From positions 248,001 through 312,000 of the forward strand of contig NZ_JMDW01000003.1 of the NCBI RefSeq assembly GCF_000691525.1: 64,000 bases of DNA, read 5' to 3'. A program made the position numbers and the translations under genes. Every line of letters starts with the position of its first letter. Position 1 is the stretch's first letter. Source of the DNA: Mycolicibacterium neoaurum ATCC 25795 (lineage in GTDB: Bacteria > Actinomycetota > Actinomycetes > Mycobacteriales > Mycobacteriaceae). Positions 9,291 through 17,789 of this stretch are shown piece by piece. The notes below the pieces were generated by a model, which saw only the letters and a program-made list of their open reading frames with translations, ran no database searches and was not told the origin of the DNA.

Positions 9291-10789
9291 CGGGCCGTCG
9301 CAGATCCTTCTGGCCGGAACCGCCGCAGTTCGGACCCGGGCGCCCAGGTGGAATGTGTTCCGCTGGAGACCCGTTCGGGAAGCTGCAGCTTGCACACCGG
9401 GCCGTCGGAAACCCTGGCGGCATCGAACACCAGGCAGTACGACGCGTCGGCGCTCATATCGGTGGTGATGGTGACCAGGTAGCCGTCGTCCTCACCGCGG
9501 CTTCCCACCCGCGGTGCCATGGCCGTCTCGCTGCCGTACACACCCGCGCCGAACGAGAAGCGCTCCTCGGCGCCGGTCTGCAGGTCGTGGCGCACCAGTC
9601 CGTCGAAGAGGAACCAGCCCGGCTTACCGGTGGCGGCGTAGGCGTAGCGATACGGGCGACCGGCGTAACCGGAGTTGATCATCCCGAACTCGGTCAGACT
9701 GTCGGACAGCTGCTCCTCGCGGGTGGCGCCGGTGACGAGGTTGAACCGCCAACGGTGCAGGCGGGTCTGCATACCGTCGAGGGACAATCCGCGGAAGATG
9801 CGCTGCCACTTCGGATTCATCCCGTTGTCGATACCCGTCACCGGCTCGGGATCACCCTGGAAGAAGCCGTCCAGCACGATCTCGTCGCCGTCCTCGTAGG
9901 CGTTGGTGAAATGCAGGACATAGGTGGTGTCGGCCTCGAACCATTTCACCTCCGATCCGCGGCGCGGGATCACCGCGAAGCGCGACGGCAGGTCGCGGTG
10001 CAGCCGGGGGACATGGGCGTTGTGCTTGAGGAACTCGGCGTCCCAGAACAGCGGAAAGTCGTTCAGTATCACGTAGTTCTCGGTGAACGCCATATCGTGC
10101 GGTAGGCGTGGTCCCGGCAGTTCCACGTCGACGTAGTGCACCAGGGTGTCGGTCTCGTCGACCACTCCGTAGTGCATGTACGGCGCATCCTTGCCGTAGT
10201 TGAAGAACAGCAGTTCGCCGGTGGCATCGTCGACCTTGGGATGTGCCGACACCCCGAGCCCGGCGGGTGCCCAGGCCTGCTTGCCGAGGGTGTCGCCGGT
10301 GCGCGGGTCGATGCGGTACAGATCGCCGCATTGGTAGAAGCTCGTCATCGCCACCCCCCGGTGCACGGTGACATCGGTGCTCGACGCGTCCTTCATCAGG
10401 GTGCGCGCACCCCAGCCGTGATCGCGCTTGGCCAGCTCGACGGGTTCGGCGATCCCGGGCCACAACGGCCCACCGGCTTCGTACTCGGCCAAGAATCCGT
10501 CGGTCTTGACGAACCTGTTGCGGTAGAACGCCTTACCGTCACCGAAGCCGACGATGTGCAGCATCCCGTCACCGTCGAACGGGTGATAGGCCTTGAACGC
10601 AGGGTGCAGCGGGTTCTCGGTGTTGCGCAGATACACCCCGTCCAGATCGTTGGGGATCTCGCCCTCCACGGCGATCAGGTCGTCGGCGTCCCATTCGCAG
10701 GTCTGCGGCCGCCAGGGCCCGGTGCGGTAGGGATGATCGTCATCCTCGGGCAATGTCGACAGATATTTGGCGACCACATCGGTGTTCAC
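9287..10789 (-). CDS. carotenoid-cleavage-dioxygenase-family (RPE65-like) enzyme
   Basis: 500 residues, GTG start. The N-terminal DLDGVYLRNTENPLHPAFKAYHPFDGDGMLH is the family hallmark. Four candidate iron-ligand histidines are at SAHPKVD, LPHDMAFTENY, VLHFTNAYEDGDEI and the C-terminal GTHSTWAPG. Enzymes of this family cleave C=C bonds of carotenoids, stilbenes or lignin dimers with non-haem Fe(II) and O2. Length and synteny match Rv0913c. It overlaps both neighbours by GTGA, forming a thiolase-oxygenase-HxlR operon; the substrate is not evident. Confidence 0.88.
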   Translation of the reverse strand: MNTDVVAKYLSTLPEDDDHPYRTGPWRPQTCEWDADDLIAVEGEIPNDLDGVYLRNTENPLHPAFKAYHPFDGDGMLHIVGFGDGKAFYRNRFVKTDGFLAEYEAGGPLWPGIAEPVELAKRDHGWGARTLMKDASSTDVTVHRGVAMTSFYQCGDLYRIDPRTGDTLGKQAWAPAGLGVSAHPKVDDATGELLFFNYGKDAPYMHYGVVDETDTLVHYVDVELPGPRLPHDMAFTENYVILNDFPLFWDAEFLKHNAHVPRLHRDLPSRFAVIPRRGSEVKWFEADTTYVLHFTNAYEDGDEIVLDGFFQGDPEPVTGIDNGMNPKWQRIFRGLSLDGMQTRLHRWRFNLVTGATREEQLSDSLTEFGMINSGYAGRPYRYAYAATGKPGWFLFDGLVRHDLQTGAEERFSFGAGVYGSETAMAPRVGSRGEDDGYLVTITTDMSADASYCLVFDAARVSDGPVCKLQLPERVSSGTHSTWAPGSELRRFRPEGSATAR

Positions 10790-11985
10790 GAAACCTCCTC
10801 GGCAGTGCCGATCACGAAGCTGATGGTGGTGGCGGTGCTACCACCGAAATTCAGGGTGCCGAAGGTCTGTGCGCCGTCGACCTGGTACTCGCCGGCGGTG
10901 CCGGAGACCTGGCGGGCGGCGTCGAGGATCATCCGGATGCCGGTGGCCCCGACCGGATGCCCACCGCCGATCAGGCCGCCACTGGGATTGATCGGCAACC
11001 GGCCGCCGATCGCGATCTCGCCGTTCTCGATGGCCTTCCACGATTCGCCGGGCCCGGTCAGACCGATATGGTCGATCGCCAGATACTCACTGGGAGTGAA
11101 GCAGTCGTGCACCTCGAACCCGTCCAGCGTGTCGAGGTCGACCTCGGCGCGGGCGAAGGCGTCCTGGACGGCCAGACGCACATGCGGAAAGACGTACTCG
11201 TCGGAGCGGTCCAGCTTCTGCGCCAACCCGAGGCCGACGGTGCGGTGCCCCCATCCTGCGATCACCGCGATCGGGTGTGCGTCGGGATGGTCGCGCAGGT
11301 ACTCATCGGACACCAGCACCACACCCGCGCCGCCGTCGGTCATCTGACTACAGTCCAGCCGCCGGATCCGTCCCTCGACGACGGGGTTGGACTCCGGATC
11401 GACCCGCCATGACCGGGTCTGGGCGTTCGGGTTGGACCGGGCGTTGGCGTAGTTCAGTGCCGAGATGGCATCGAGGTGGATGTCGTCGATGCCGTAGCGG
11501 CGGTCGTATTCGTCGGCGACCCGCGAGAACATCGACGGCCACATGAAGGTCGCGTCGCGGCCCTCGTGTCCGGTCCAGGCGGCGGCGCCGAGGTGGCGGG
11601 CGGCGATATCACCGGGGACCGTCTTCTCCAGCTCCACCCCGAGCACCAGGGCGCTGGGATAGGCGCCCGATCGGAGATCGGCGATGGCGGCCAGCACCGC
11701 CGCGCTGCCCGATGCGCAGGCCGCCTCGTGCCGGGTGGCGGGGGTGCCCCAGAGATCGGACTCGACGCTGGCGGGCATCGCGCCGAGGTGGCCCTGATGG
11801 GCGAACAACTCGCCGAAGGCGTTGGCCATATGGATCACACCGATATCGGCCGCACGGGTATGCGCCGCGGCGAGGGTCTCGCGGACCACCTCGGCGGTCA
11901 GCGTGCCCAGATCGCCGCCTTCACGCTGCACATTGCGGGCGAAGTCGCTCTGGTAACCCCCGAGGATCCACACGTTGGCGGGCAT
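10786..11985 (-). CDS. thiolase-family acetyl-CoA acetyltransferase
   Basis: 399 residues from ATG 11985 (MPANVWILGGYQSDFARN). The nucleophile motif CASGSAAVLAA, the HDCFTPSEYLAIDHIGL block with its catalytic His and the GGLIGGGHPVGATG C-terminal loop mark a thiolase of the SCP-x-like branch, which carries out thiolytic or Claisen chemistry on acyl-CoA. Matches Rv0914c by position. First gene of the three-gene minus-strand operon and divergent from the sigma factor at 12024. Confidence 0.88.
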   Translation of the reverse strand: MPANVWILGGYQSDFARNVQREGGDLGTLTAEVVRETLAAAHTRAADIGVIHMANAFGELFAHQGHLGAMPASVESDLWGTPATRHEAACASGSAAVLAAIADLRSGAYPSALVLGVELEKTVPGDIAARHLGAAAWTGHEGRDATFMWPSMFSRVADEYDRRYGIDDIHLDAISALNYANARSNPNAQTRSWRVDPESNPVVEGRIRRLDCSQMTDGGAGVVLVSDEYLRDHPDAHPIAVIAGWGHRTVGLGLAQKLDRSDEYVFPHVRLAVQDAFARAEVDLDTLDGFEVHDCFTPSEYLAIDHIGLTGPGESWKAIENGEIAIGGRLPINPSGGLIGGGHPVGATGIRMILDAARQVSGTAGEYQVDGAQTFGTLNFGGSTATTISFVIGTAEEVS

Positions 11986-12023
11986 GTCGACCGACGCTAC
12001 TACAACTAAGAGAGTGACTGGGG

Positions 12024-12530
12024 GTGATCTCACGTTTCGCCCGCCGCCGACGTCTACACAATGTGAGCGTGCGACCCTTCGAGAGCATCGTGACCGAGTA
12101 CGGCCCGATGGTGCTGCGGGTATGCCGGGCGGTCCTCGGTCCCATCGACGCCGAGGACGCCTGGTCGGAGACATTCCTCTCGGCGATGCGCGGCTATCCG
12201 GATCTCGATCCCGACGCCAATGTGCAGGCCTGGCTGGTGACGATCGCGCACCGGCGGGCCATCGATATCGGCCGCTCGCGAACTCGGGCTCCCGCACCGG
12301 TCGCCGATATCCCCGAGGCCGGCCGCGTCGACGGGTTCGACCCCGACCTGTGGGCCGCGCTGGCGGCACTTCCCGACAAACAACGCCGCACCCTGGCCTA
12401 CCGCTACCTGGCCGGCCCGCCCTACGGCGAGATCGCCGAACTGTTGGGCGGTTCGGCCGAGGCCGCCCGCCGTGCCGCGGCCGACGGCATCAAGACCCTG
12501 CGCACCACCTACCCGAGGGAGTCCTCATGA
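12024..12530 (+). CDS. ECF-type RNA polymerase sigma factor
   Basis: 168 residues from GTG 12024; GTG 12063 (VSVRPFESIV) would also retain the conserved part. Region 2 covers FESIVTEYGPMVLRVCRAVLG and DAWSETFLSAMRG (about 18-60), with QAWLVTIAHRRAIDIGR as region 2.4. Region 4 is ALPDKQRRTLAYRYLAGPPYGEIAELLGGSAEAARRA. The start of ogt lies within its 3' end (ATGA), suggesting that the sigma factor and the repair protein are made together. No anti-sigma gene is adjacent. The regulon is unknown. Confidence 0.83.
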   Translation: MISRFARRRRLHNVSVRPFESIVTEYGPMVLRVCRAVLGPIDAEDAWSETFLSAMRGYPDLDPDANVQAWLVTIAHRRAIDIGRSRTRAPAPVADIPEAGRVDGFDPDLWAALAALPDKQRRTLAYRYLAGPPYGEIAELLGGSAEAARRAAADGIKTLRTTYPRESS

Positions 12531-13126
12531 CCGAGATCTTCGATCGGCTGACCGTCGACGACAGCGCGCTGAACCGGTTGCGCGACCGGTTGGCCCGCGA
12601 TGCCGAACGCGCCGGCACGCTCGACGTCGCCTACCGCACCGTGGATACCGCTGTCGGCCCCCTGCTGCTCGCAGCGACACCGGACGGGCTGGTGCGGGTC
12701 GCGTTCCTCGCCCACGATGCCGAGGAGGCCGAGCTGGGCAGGCTCGCCGCGAAGGTCAGCCCGCGGGTGTTGCGCGCCCCGGCTCGCCTCGATGATGCCG
12801 CCGCTCAGATCGAGCAGTATCTGGCCGGTGACCGGACCGCCTTCGATCTGCCGCTGGATCTGCGACTCACCGCCGGATTCCGGCGACAGGTGGTCGAACA
12901 CCTGCGGGATATCGGCTACGGCCGCCGCGAGAGCTACGCCGATGTCGCCGCCGCCGTCGGGAACCCGAAGGCGGTGCGGGCGGTGGGCAGCGCCTGCGGG
13001 CACAACCCGCTGCCCCTGGTCATCCCGTGTCACCGGGTGGTCCGCACCGACGGTTCCATCGGCCAGTACGCCGGCGGCGCGGAGATCAAGGCGACCCTGC
13101 TGGCGCTGGAGGCGGCCTCAGGGTGA
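12527..13126 (+). CDS. ogt: methylated-DNA--protein-cysteine methyltransferase
   Basis: 199 residues. The active-site motif IPCHRVVR contains the alkyl-acceptor Cys168, preceded by the DNA-binding helix region ([30 protein letters not shown]) and followed by [20 protein letters not shown]. The protein removes O6-alkyl groups from guanine by irreversible transfer to Cys. The N-terminal 50 residues ([20 protein letters not shown]) form the usual Ogt N-domain. Translationally coupled to the ECF sigma gene; a long imperfect hairpin follows. Confidence 0.92.
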   Translation: MTEIFDRLTVDDSALNRLRDRLARDAERAGTLDVAYRTVDTAVGPLLLAATPDGLVRVAFLAHDAEEAELGRLAAKVSPRVLRAPARLDDAAAQIEQYLAGDRTAFDLPLDLRLTAGFRRQVVEHLRDIGYGRRESYADVAAAVGNPKAVRAVGSACGHNPLPLVIPCHRVVRTDGSIGQYAGGAEIKATLLALEAASG

Positions 13127-13151
13127 GTGCTGTGCCCGGCCTGAAGTGTCC

Positions 13152-13207
13152 CGACGGTGCGTGGAGATCGTGAATATTGCCGAGATCACGATCTGCGTGC
13201 ACCGTCG
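13152..13207. terminator. 22-bp imperfect inverted repeat, putative terminator
   Basis: Arms 13152-13173 and 13186-13207 pair at 19 of 22 positions (outer arm CGACGGTGC, inner AGATCGTGA) around a 12-nt loop. It starts 25 nt after the ogt stop and lies before the GTG start of the MFS gene. Confidence 0.55.
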
Positions 13208-13248
13208 GCGGTGAACGGGTAGCCCAGAGCCCGGTACGCTGAGGTACC

Positions 13249-14487
13249 GTGGCGGCGCGTCTGGGCAGGGTGAACACCGTGCGATTGACGCTGCTCGCGC
13301 TGGCCCTGTTCATCGTCGGCACCAACGCCTTCGTCATCGCGGGCCTGCTCCCCAAGATCGGGGAAGGACTCGGCGTCGGGCCGGGCACCGTCGGGTATGC
13401 CATCTCCGTCTACGCCGCCGTCGTCGCAATCGCCTCGCCCGTCGTTTCCGTCGCCTGCGGCCGCATGCCCCAGCAGCGCGTGATGGCGGGCGGACTCGTC
13501 CTGATCGCCATCGGCACCTTCCTGGCCGCCGCGGCCGACACCTTCGCGGTGTTCACCACCGGCCGGGTGGTCGCCGCATTCGGCGGAGCCGCACTGGTGC
13601 CGACGGCGATCGCGGCCGCACCCGTGCTGGTGCCTGCGGCGGTGCGTGGTCGCGCGATCGCCTTCGTCGGCATGGGGTTCACCCTCGCCATGGCGATCGG
13701 ATCACCGATCGGGACCGCACTGGCCGATATCGGCGGATGGCGGCTGCCGCTGGCCCTGCTGGCCGGCCTGGCCGCCGTCCTGGCCCCGGTGCTGCTCCTG
13801 GTGGTGCGTGACGTTCCCGTCGGTGACGGCGTGCGCCTGCGCGACCGGGTGGCCGTGATGCGCAACCGGCACATCGTCTTCGCGACCGCCGCATCGTTGC
13901 TGATGATGTTGGCGTTCAACATGGTCTACATCTTCAGCGCGGTCATCACCCACGACGCGACCGGCGGTGACAGTTCGAAGACCGCCGTGCTGCTGTTGGT
14001 GTACGGCATGGCCGGTATCGCGGGCAACGTCCTGGGCGGCAGGCTGACCGACCGCATCGGCAGTCGCCGCACCCTGCAGGGGGTGCTCACCGTCCAGTGC
14101 GCGGCGTTCCTCACGCTGATACCGGCGCATCACTCCGTGGTCGCCACCGCGGCGGTCTTCGCCTGCTCGGGCCTGGCCGGAACCGCGGCGTCGGTGGCCA
14201 TCCAGTACCGGCTCGCCGTCATCGACTCCCGGTCCGCCGGGGTGGCCCTGGCCTGGTACTCGACGGCGATGTACATCGGCATCTCCATCGCCCCGCTGAT
14301 CGGTGCGGCGGCGTTGCCCTACGGATTCGCGGTCCTGCTCGCCGCCGCGGCGGGCTCCATCCTGATCGCCCTGCTGGCCTCGGAGCTCGGCCATTTCCGC
14401 GAGCCGCGCGAGATCAGGAGCGGCTCGGCCGCGCCGGGGGAACTGCCGCCAACAGAGCTCGGGTGTAGTCCTGCTCGGGTGCGCTGA
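13249..14487 (+). CDS. MFS transporter (DHA1-like)
   Basis: 412 residues from GTG 13249 with GAGGT just upstream; GTG 13270 is an alternative. Twelve hydrophobic helices can be traced, with the MFS motif region VACGRMPQQRVMAGG between helices 2 and 3 and a symmetrical GGRLTDRIGSRRTLQG between helices 8 and 9. Such proteins usually export drugs or metabolites by proton antiport; the substrate is not evident. The last 74 bp overlap the convergent ABC ATPase gene, so its polar C-terminal tail (about 35 residues) is encoded opposite that gene. Confidence 0.85.
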   Translation: MAARLGRVNTVRLTLLALALFIVGTNAFVIAGLLPKIGEGLGVGPGTVGYAISVYAAVVAIASPVVSVACGRMPQQRVMAGGLVLIAIGTFLAAAADTFAVFTTGRVVAAFGGAALVPTAIAAAPVLVPAAVRGRAIAFVGMGFTLAMAIGSPIGTALADIGGWRLPLALLAGLAAVLAPVLLLVVRDVPVGDGVRLRDRVAVMRNRHIVFATAASLLMMLAFNMVYIFSAVITHDATGGDSSKTAVLLLVYGMAGIAGNVLGGRLTDRIGSRRTLQGVLTVQCAAFLTLIPAHHSVVATAAVFACSGLAGTAASVAIQYRLAVIDSRSAGVALAWYSTAMYIGISIAPLIGAAALPYGFAVLLAAAAGSILIALLASELGHFREPREIRSGSAAPGELPPTELGCSPARVR

Positions 14488-15973
14488 AAAGCTCGTCCGC
14501 ACTGCGATATTCGACGGTCCGACCACCCTGCAGCACCAGCACGGCGTGGCTCATCCGCTCGATCACCGCGAGGTCGTGACCGATGAATAGGTAGGTCAGC
14601 TCCAACTCGCGCTGCAGACGGGCCAACAGCTCGAGCACCGTCGCCTGTACCGACACATCCAGCGCGGCGGTCGCCTCGTCGAGGATCAGCAGGTCCGGCT
14701 CCGCCGCCAGTGCGCGGGCGATGCTGATGCGCTGGCGCTGACCGCCGGACAGCTCGTGCGGATAGCGCCCGGCGAAGTCCGCGTCCAACCCCACCATCTC
14801 CAACAGTTCGGCCACCCGTGCCCGGCGCTGCGCGCGGCCGTCGACCAGCCGATGCACCACCAGCGGCTCCGCGATCGACACACCCACCGCCATCCGAGGA
14901 TTCAGCGAGGCGAACGGATCCTGGAACACCATGCCGATACGCCGCCGGTCGGCCCTGCGGTCCAGCACATCGATGCCGTCGAGCACCGCGCTGCCACCCT
15001 CGGGTTTCACCAATCCGGTCAGCGCGGCCGCCACCGTCGACTTACCCGATCCTGATTCGCCGACCAGACCCAGCGTCGTGCCGCGCCGGATCTGAAACGA
15101 CACATCGTCCACCGCACGTACCCCGCCGTAGCGCACCGCGAGGTCGCGCACATCGAGCAGCACGTCGGTGTCGGCGGGCGCGGTGGACGGACCGGTGCCA
15201 CCGAGAAGCGGGCGCGCGGCCAACAGTTCGCGGGTGTACTCCTGGCCAGGGGCATCGAAGATCTGGTCGATCGTGCCCTGCTCGACGACGCTCCCGTCCC
15301 GCAACACGGTCACCGTATCGGCCACCTCCCCGATGACCCCGAGATCGTGGCTGATCCAGATGACCGCCGTTCCGAAGTCGCGCTGTAGCTCGCGCACCAG
15401 GTCGATGATCTGGGCCTGGGTGGTGACATCGAGGGCGGTGGTCGGTTCGTCGGCGATCAGCAGCCCCGGATCGCAGGACAGCGCGATCGCCACCATCACC
15501 CGCTGCCGCTGGCCACCCGAGAGCTGATGCGGATAGGACTCCAGGCGTTTCTCCGGGTCGGGCAGCCCCACGGCCGTGAGCAGTTCCAGCGCGCGCTGCC
15601 GGGCAGCCCGGCGCGTCATCCTGCGGTGTGTTTCCAGGGATTCGGTGATCTGGCGTTCGACGGTCAGCAGCGGATTGAGCGACGTGCCAGGATCCTGGAA
15701 CACGAAACCGATCCGACCACCGTGCACTCCGCGCAGCGTCCTGGCCGAGGCCCCGATGAGTTCCTGTTCTCCGGCAAGGACACTCGAACCTTCGACCACG
15801 GCACCGGGTGCATCCAGCAGGCCGGTGGCCGCCAGCACGGTCATCGACTTTCCCGACCCCGACTCGCCGACGATTCCCACGGTCTGTTCGGGTTCCACCG
15901 CCAACGACACATCGCGCACGATCTCGCGGCGCCCGATCCGCACCGAGAGGTCACTGATAGTCAGAATGCTCAT
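14414..15973 (-). CDS. peptide ABC importer, double ATP-binding subunit (DppD-DppF fusion)
   Basis: 519 residues from ATG 15973, overlapping the upstream permease (ATGA). Two complete ABC cassettes: residues about 1-245 (Walker A GESGSGKS, signature LSGGQRQRV, Walker B LLIADEP) and about 270-510 (second GESGSGKS, LSGGQRQRI, LLILDEA). The oligopeptide-type ATPases DppD and DppF are thus joined in one chain, as is common for mycobacterial Dpp/Opp systems. Energises the two permeases encoded immediately upstream. Last gene of a four-gene minus-strand operon. Confidence 0.92.
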   Translation of the reverse strand: MSILTISDLSVRIGRREIVRDVSLAVEPEQTVGIVGESGSGKSMTVLAATGLLDAPGAVVEGSSVLAGEQELIGASARTLRGVHGGRIGFVFQDPGTSLNPLLTVERQITESLETHRRMTRRAARQRALELLTAVGLPDPEKRLESYPHQLSGGQRQRVMVAIALSCDPGLLIADEPTTALDVTTQAQIIDLVRELQRDFGTAVIWISHDLGVIGEVADTVTVLRDGSVVEQGTIDQIFDAPGQEYTRELLAARPLLGGTGPSTAPADTDVLLDVRDLAVRYGGVRAVDDVSFQIRRGTTLGLVGESGSGKSTVAAALTGLVKPEGGSAVLDGIDVLDRRADRRRIGMVFQDPFASLNPRMAVGVSIAEPLVVHRLVDGRAQRRARVAELLEMVGLDADFAGRYPHELSGGQRQRISIARALAAEPDLLILDEATAALDVSVQATVLELLARLQRELELTYLFIGHDLAVIERMSHAVLVLQGGRTVEYRSADELFSAPEQDYTRALLAAVPPARPSRS

Positions 15974-16842
15974 CTGGCCCGCCGGGCTTCTATCATGGTG
16001 CGCTGCTTGGGGTCCAGCACATCGCGCAACCCGTCGCCGAGCAGGTTGAGCGCCAGCACGATCAGGAAGATCGCCAGACCGGGGAACACCGCCATCCACC
16101 AGGCCAGCGTCACGAAACCCTGTGCGTCGAAGATCATCCTGCCCAGTGAGGGTTGCGGTGGCTGGATGCCCAAGCCGAGAAAGGACAGCGCGGCCTCGGC
16201 CAGGATCGCGAACGCCAGCGACAGCGACGTCTGCACGATCAGCGGCCCGCTGATGTTGGGCAGGATGTGCCGGGTCAGGATGTATCGCGGACCGGTGCCC
16301 ATCGTGTACGACACCGAGACAAAGGGTTCCACGCGCACCGACAGTGTGCTGGCGCGTGCCACCCTGGCAAAGATCGGGGTGTAGACGACCCCGATGGCCA
16401 GCATGGTGGTGCCGATCCCGGGGCCGAGCACCGCGACGATGGCCAGTGCCAGCAGCAGCACCGGGAAGGCGAACATCACGTCGACGATGCGCATCAGCAC
16501 GGTGTCCACCCAGCCGCCCTGGCGGCCTGCCAGGTATCCGGCGATCACGCCGACCGTCACACCGATGACGGCGGCGAAGGCGACGCTGACCACCGCCACC
16601 TTCATCGAGGCCTGAACGGCGACCATCACCCGGGACAGCACATCACGGCCCAGTTCGTCGGTGCCGAACCAATGTGCACCGCTCGGCGGCTGCAGGGCCT
16701 GCGGCACGTCGATATCGTTGACGCCGTACGGCGCGATCCATTGGGCGGCAACGCTGATCACCACGACCGCTGCCAACACCGCTGCGCTGATCAGCGTCAC
16801 CGGGTTGCCGGCCAGCAGCCGCCAGGCGTTCACTCGGGTCAT
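15970..16842 (-). CDS. peptide ABC importer permease, DppC type
   Basis: 290 residues. One N-terminal helix (about 15-35), then the long extracytoplasmic stretch with HWFGTDELGRDVLSRVM, the DppC/OppC hallmark, and five more helices with the EAA-loop AEAALSFLGLGIQPPQPSLGRM near residue 215. Forms a heterodimer with the DppB-type subunit encoded upstream. ATGA overlaps on both sides show tight co-translation. Confidence 0.92.
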   Translation of the reverse strand: MTRVNAWRLLAGNPVTLISAAVLAAVVVISVAAQWIAPYGVNDIDVPQALQPPSGAHWFGTDELGRDVLSRVMVAVQASMKVAVVSVAFAAVIGVTVGVIAGYLAGRQGGWVDTVLMRIVDVMFAFPVLLLALAIVAVLGPGIGTTMLAIGVVYTPIFARVARASTLSVRVEPFVSVSYTMGTGPRYILTRHILPNISGPLIVQTSLSLAFAILAEAALSFLGLGIQPPQPSLGRMIFDAQGFVTLAWWMAVFPGLAIFLIVLALNLLGDGLRDVLDPKQRTMIEARRAR

Positions 16843-17789
16843 GACAGCCGGATCCTCGGGTCGACGATGGCGTACAACAGGTCCACCAGCAGGTTGATCG
16901 CCAGGAACAAGACGGCGATCAGCAGGACCGCACCCTGGATCACCGGGTAGTCGCGGGCGGCCACCGAGGTGTAGACGAGCCTGCCGATACCCGGCCAGGC
17001 GAACACCACCTCGACCACGATGACGCCGCCGAGGATGGTGCCCAACTGGATTCCGGTGATGGTCAGGATGGGCACCAGCGCGTTGCGCACCGTGTGTCGC
17101 AATGTCACCGTGCGCGGCGGCAATCCCTTCGACCGGGCGGTGCGGACATAGCCCATGGCCGCGACTTCCAGGACGGCAGAACGGATATAGCGGGTCATGA
17201 TCGCCGCGGCCACCACTCCCACCGTCAGGCCGGGCAGGATGATGTGCCGTAACCAGCCGGCGGGATCCTCCAGCAGCGGTCGATATCCCGATGTGGGCAA
17301 CCAGCCCAATGTCGTGGAGAACAGCGATATCAGCAGGATGCCCAGCCAGAAGTCCGGAACCGACACGCCGAATTGGCTGGTGACCCGCACCAGCGCATCG
17401 CTAACCCGGCCCTCGTGCAGAGCCGCCCAGGTGCCTGTGGGCAGCGCGATCAGTAGGGCGATCGCGATGCCGACGAGGGCCAGAGAGACGGTGGCGGGCA
17501 GGCGTTCCAGCAGGACCTCGGTCACTGGGGCACCGTTGCGGAAGCTGACGCCGAGATCACCGGTCACCGCGCGCCCCAGATACTGGAAGAACTGGGTGAG
17601 CAGCGGCTGGTCCAATCCGCTTGCTGTGCGCAGTGCGTCGTAGGCCTGCGGGGTGTAGCGGGTGCCCAGCGCGATGCGGACCGGATCTCCTGGAACCAGG
17701 TGCACCAGGGTGAACACCACGATCACCACCCCGACAAGGACCACCGCCGAATAGGCCAACCGGCGGGCCAGGAACTTCACGATCGTCAC
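16839..17789 (-). CDS. peptide ABC importer permease, DppB type
   Basis: 316 residues with six predicted helices. The opening LARRLAYSAVVLVGVVIVVFTLVHLVPGDP and the later YVRTARSKGLPPRTVTLRHTVRNALVP (EAA loop) are DppB/OppB signatures. Pairs with the DppC-type subunit. It overlaps the binding-protein gene by 4 nt at its start and the dppC-like gene by 4 nt at its end. Confidence 0.92.
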   Translation of the reverse strand: MTIVKFLARRLAYSAVVLVGVVIVVFTLVHLVPGDPVRIALGTRYTPQAYDALRTASGLDQPLLTQFFQYLGRAVTGDLGVSFRNGAPVTEVLLERLPATVSLALVGIAIALLIALPTGTWAALHEGRVSDALVRVTSQFGVSVPDFWLGILLISLFSTTLGWLPTSGYRPLLEDPAGWLRHIILPGLTVGVVAAAIMTRYIRSAVLEVAAMGYVRTARSKGLPPRTVTLRHTVRNALVPILTITGIQLGTILGGVIVVEVVFAWPGIGRLVYTSVAARDYPVIQGAVLLIAVLFLAINLLVDLLYAIVDPRIRLS

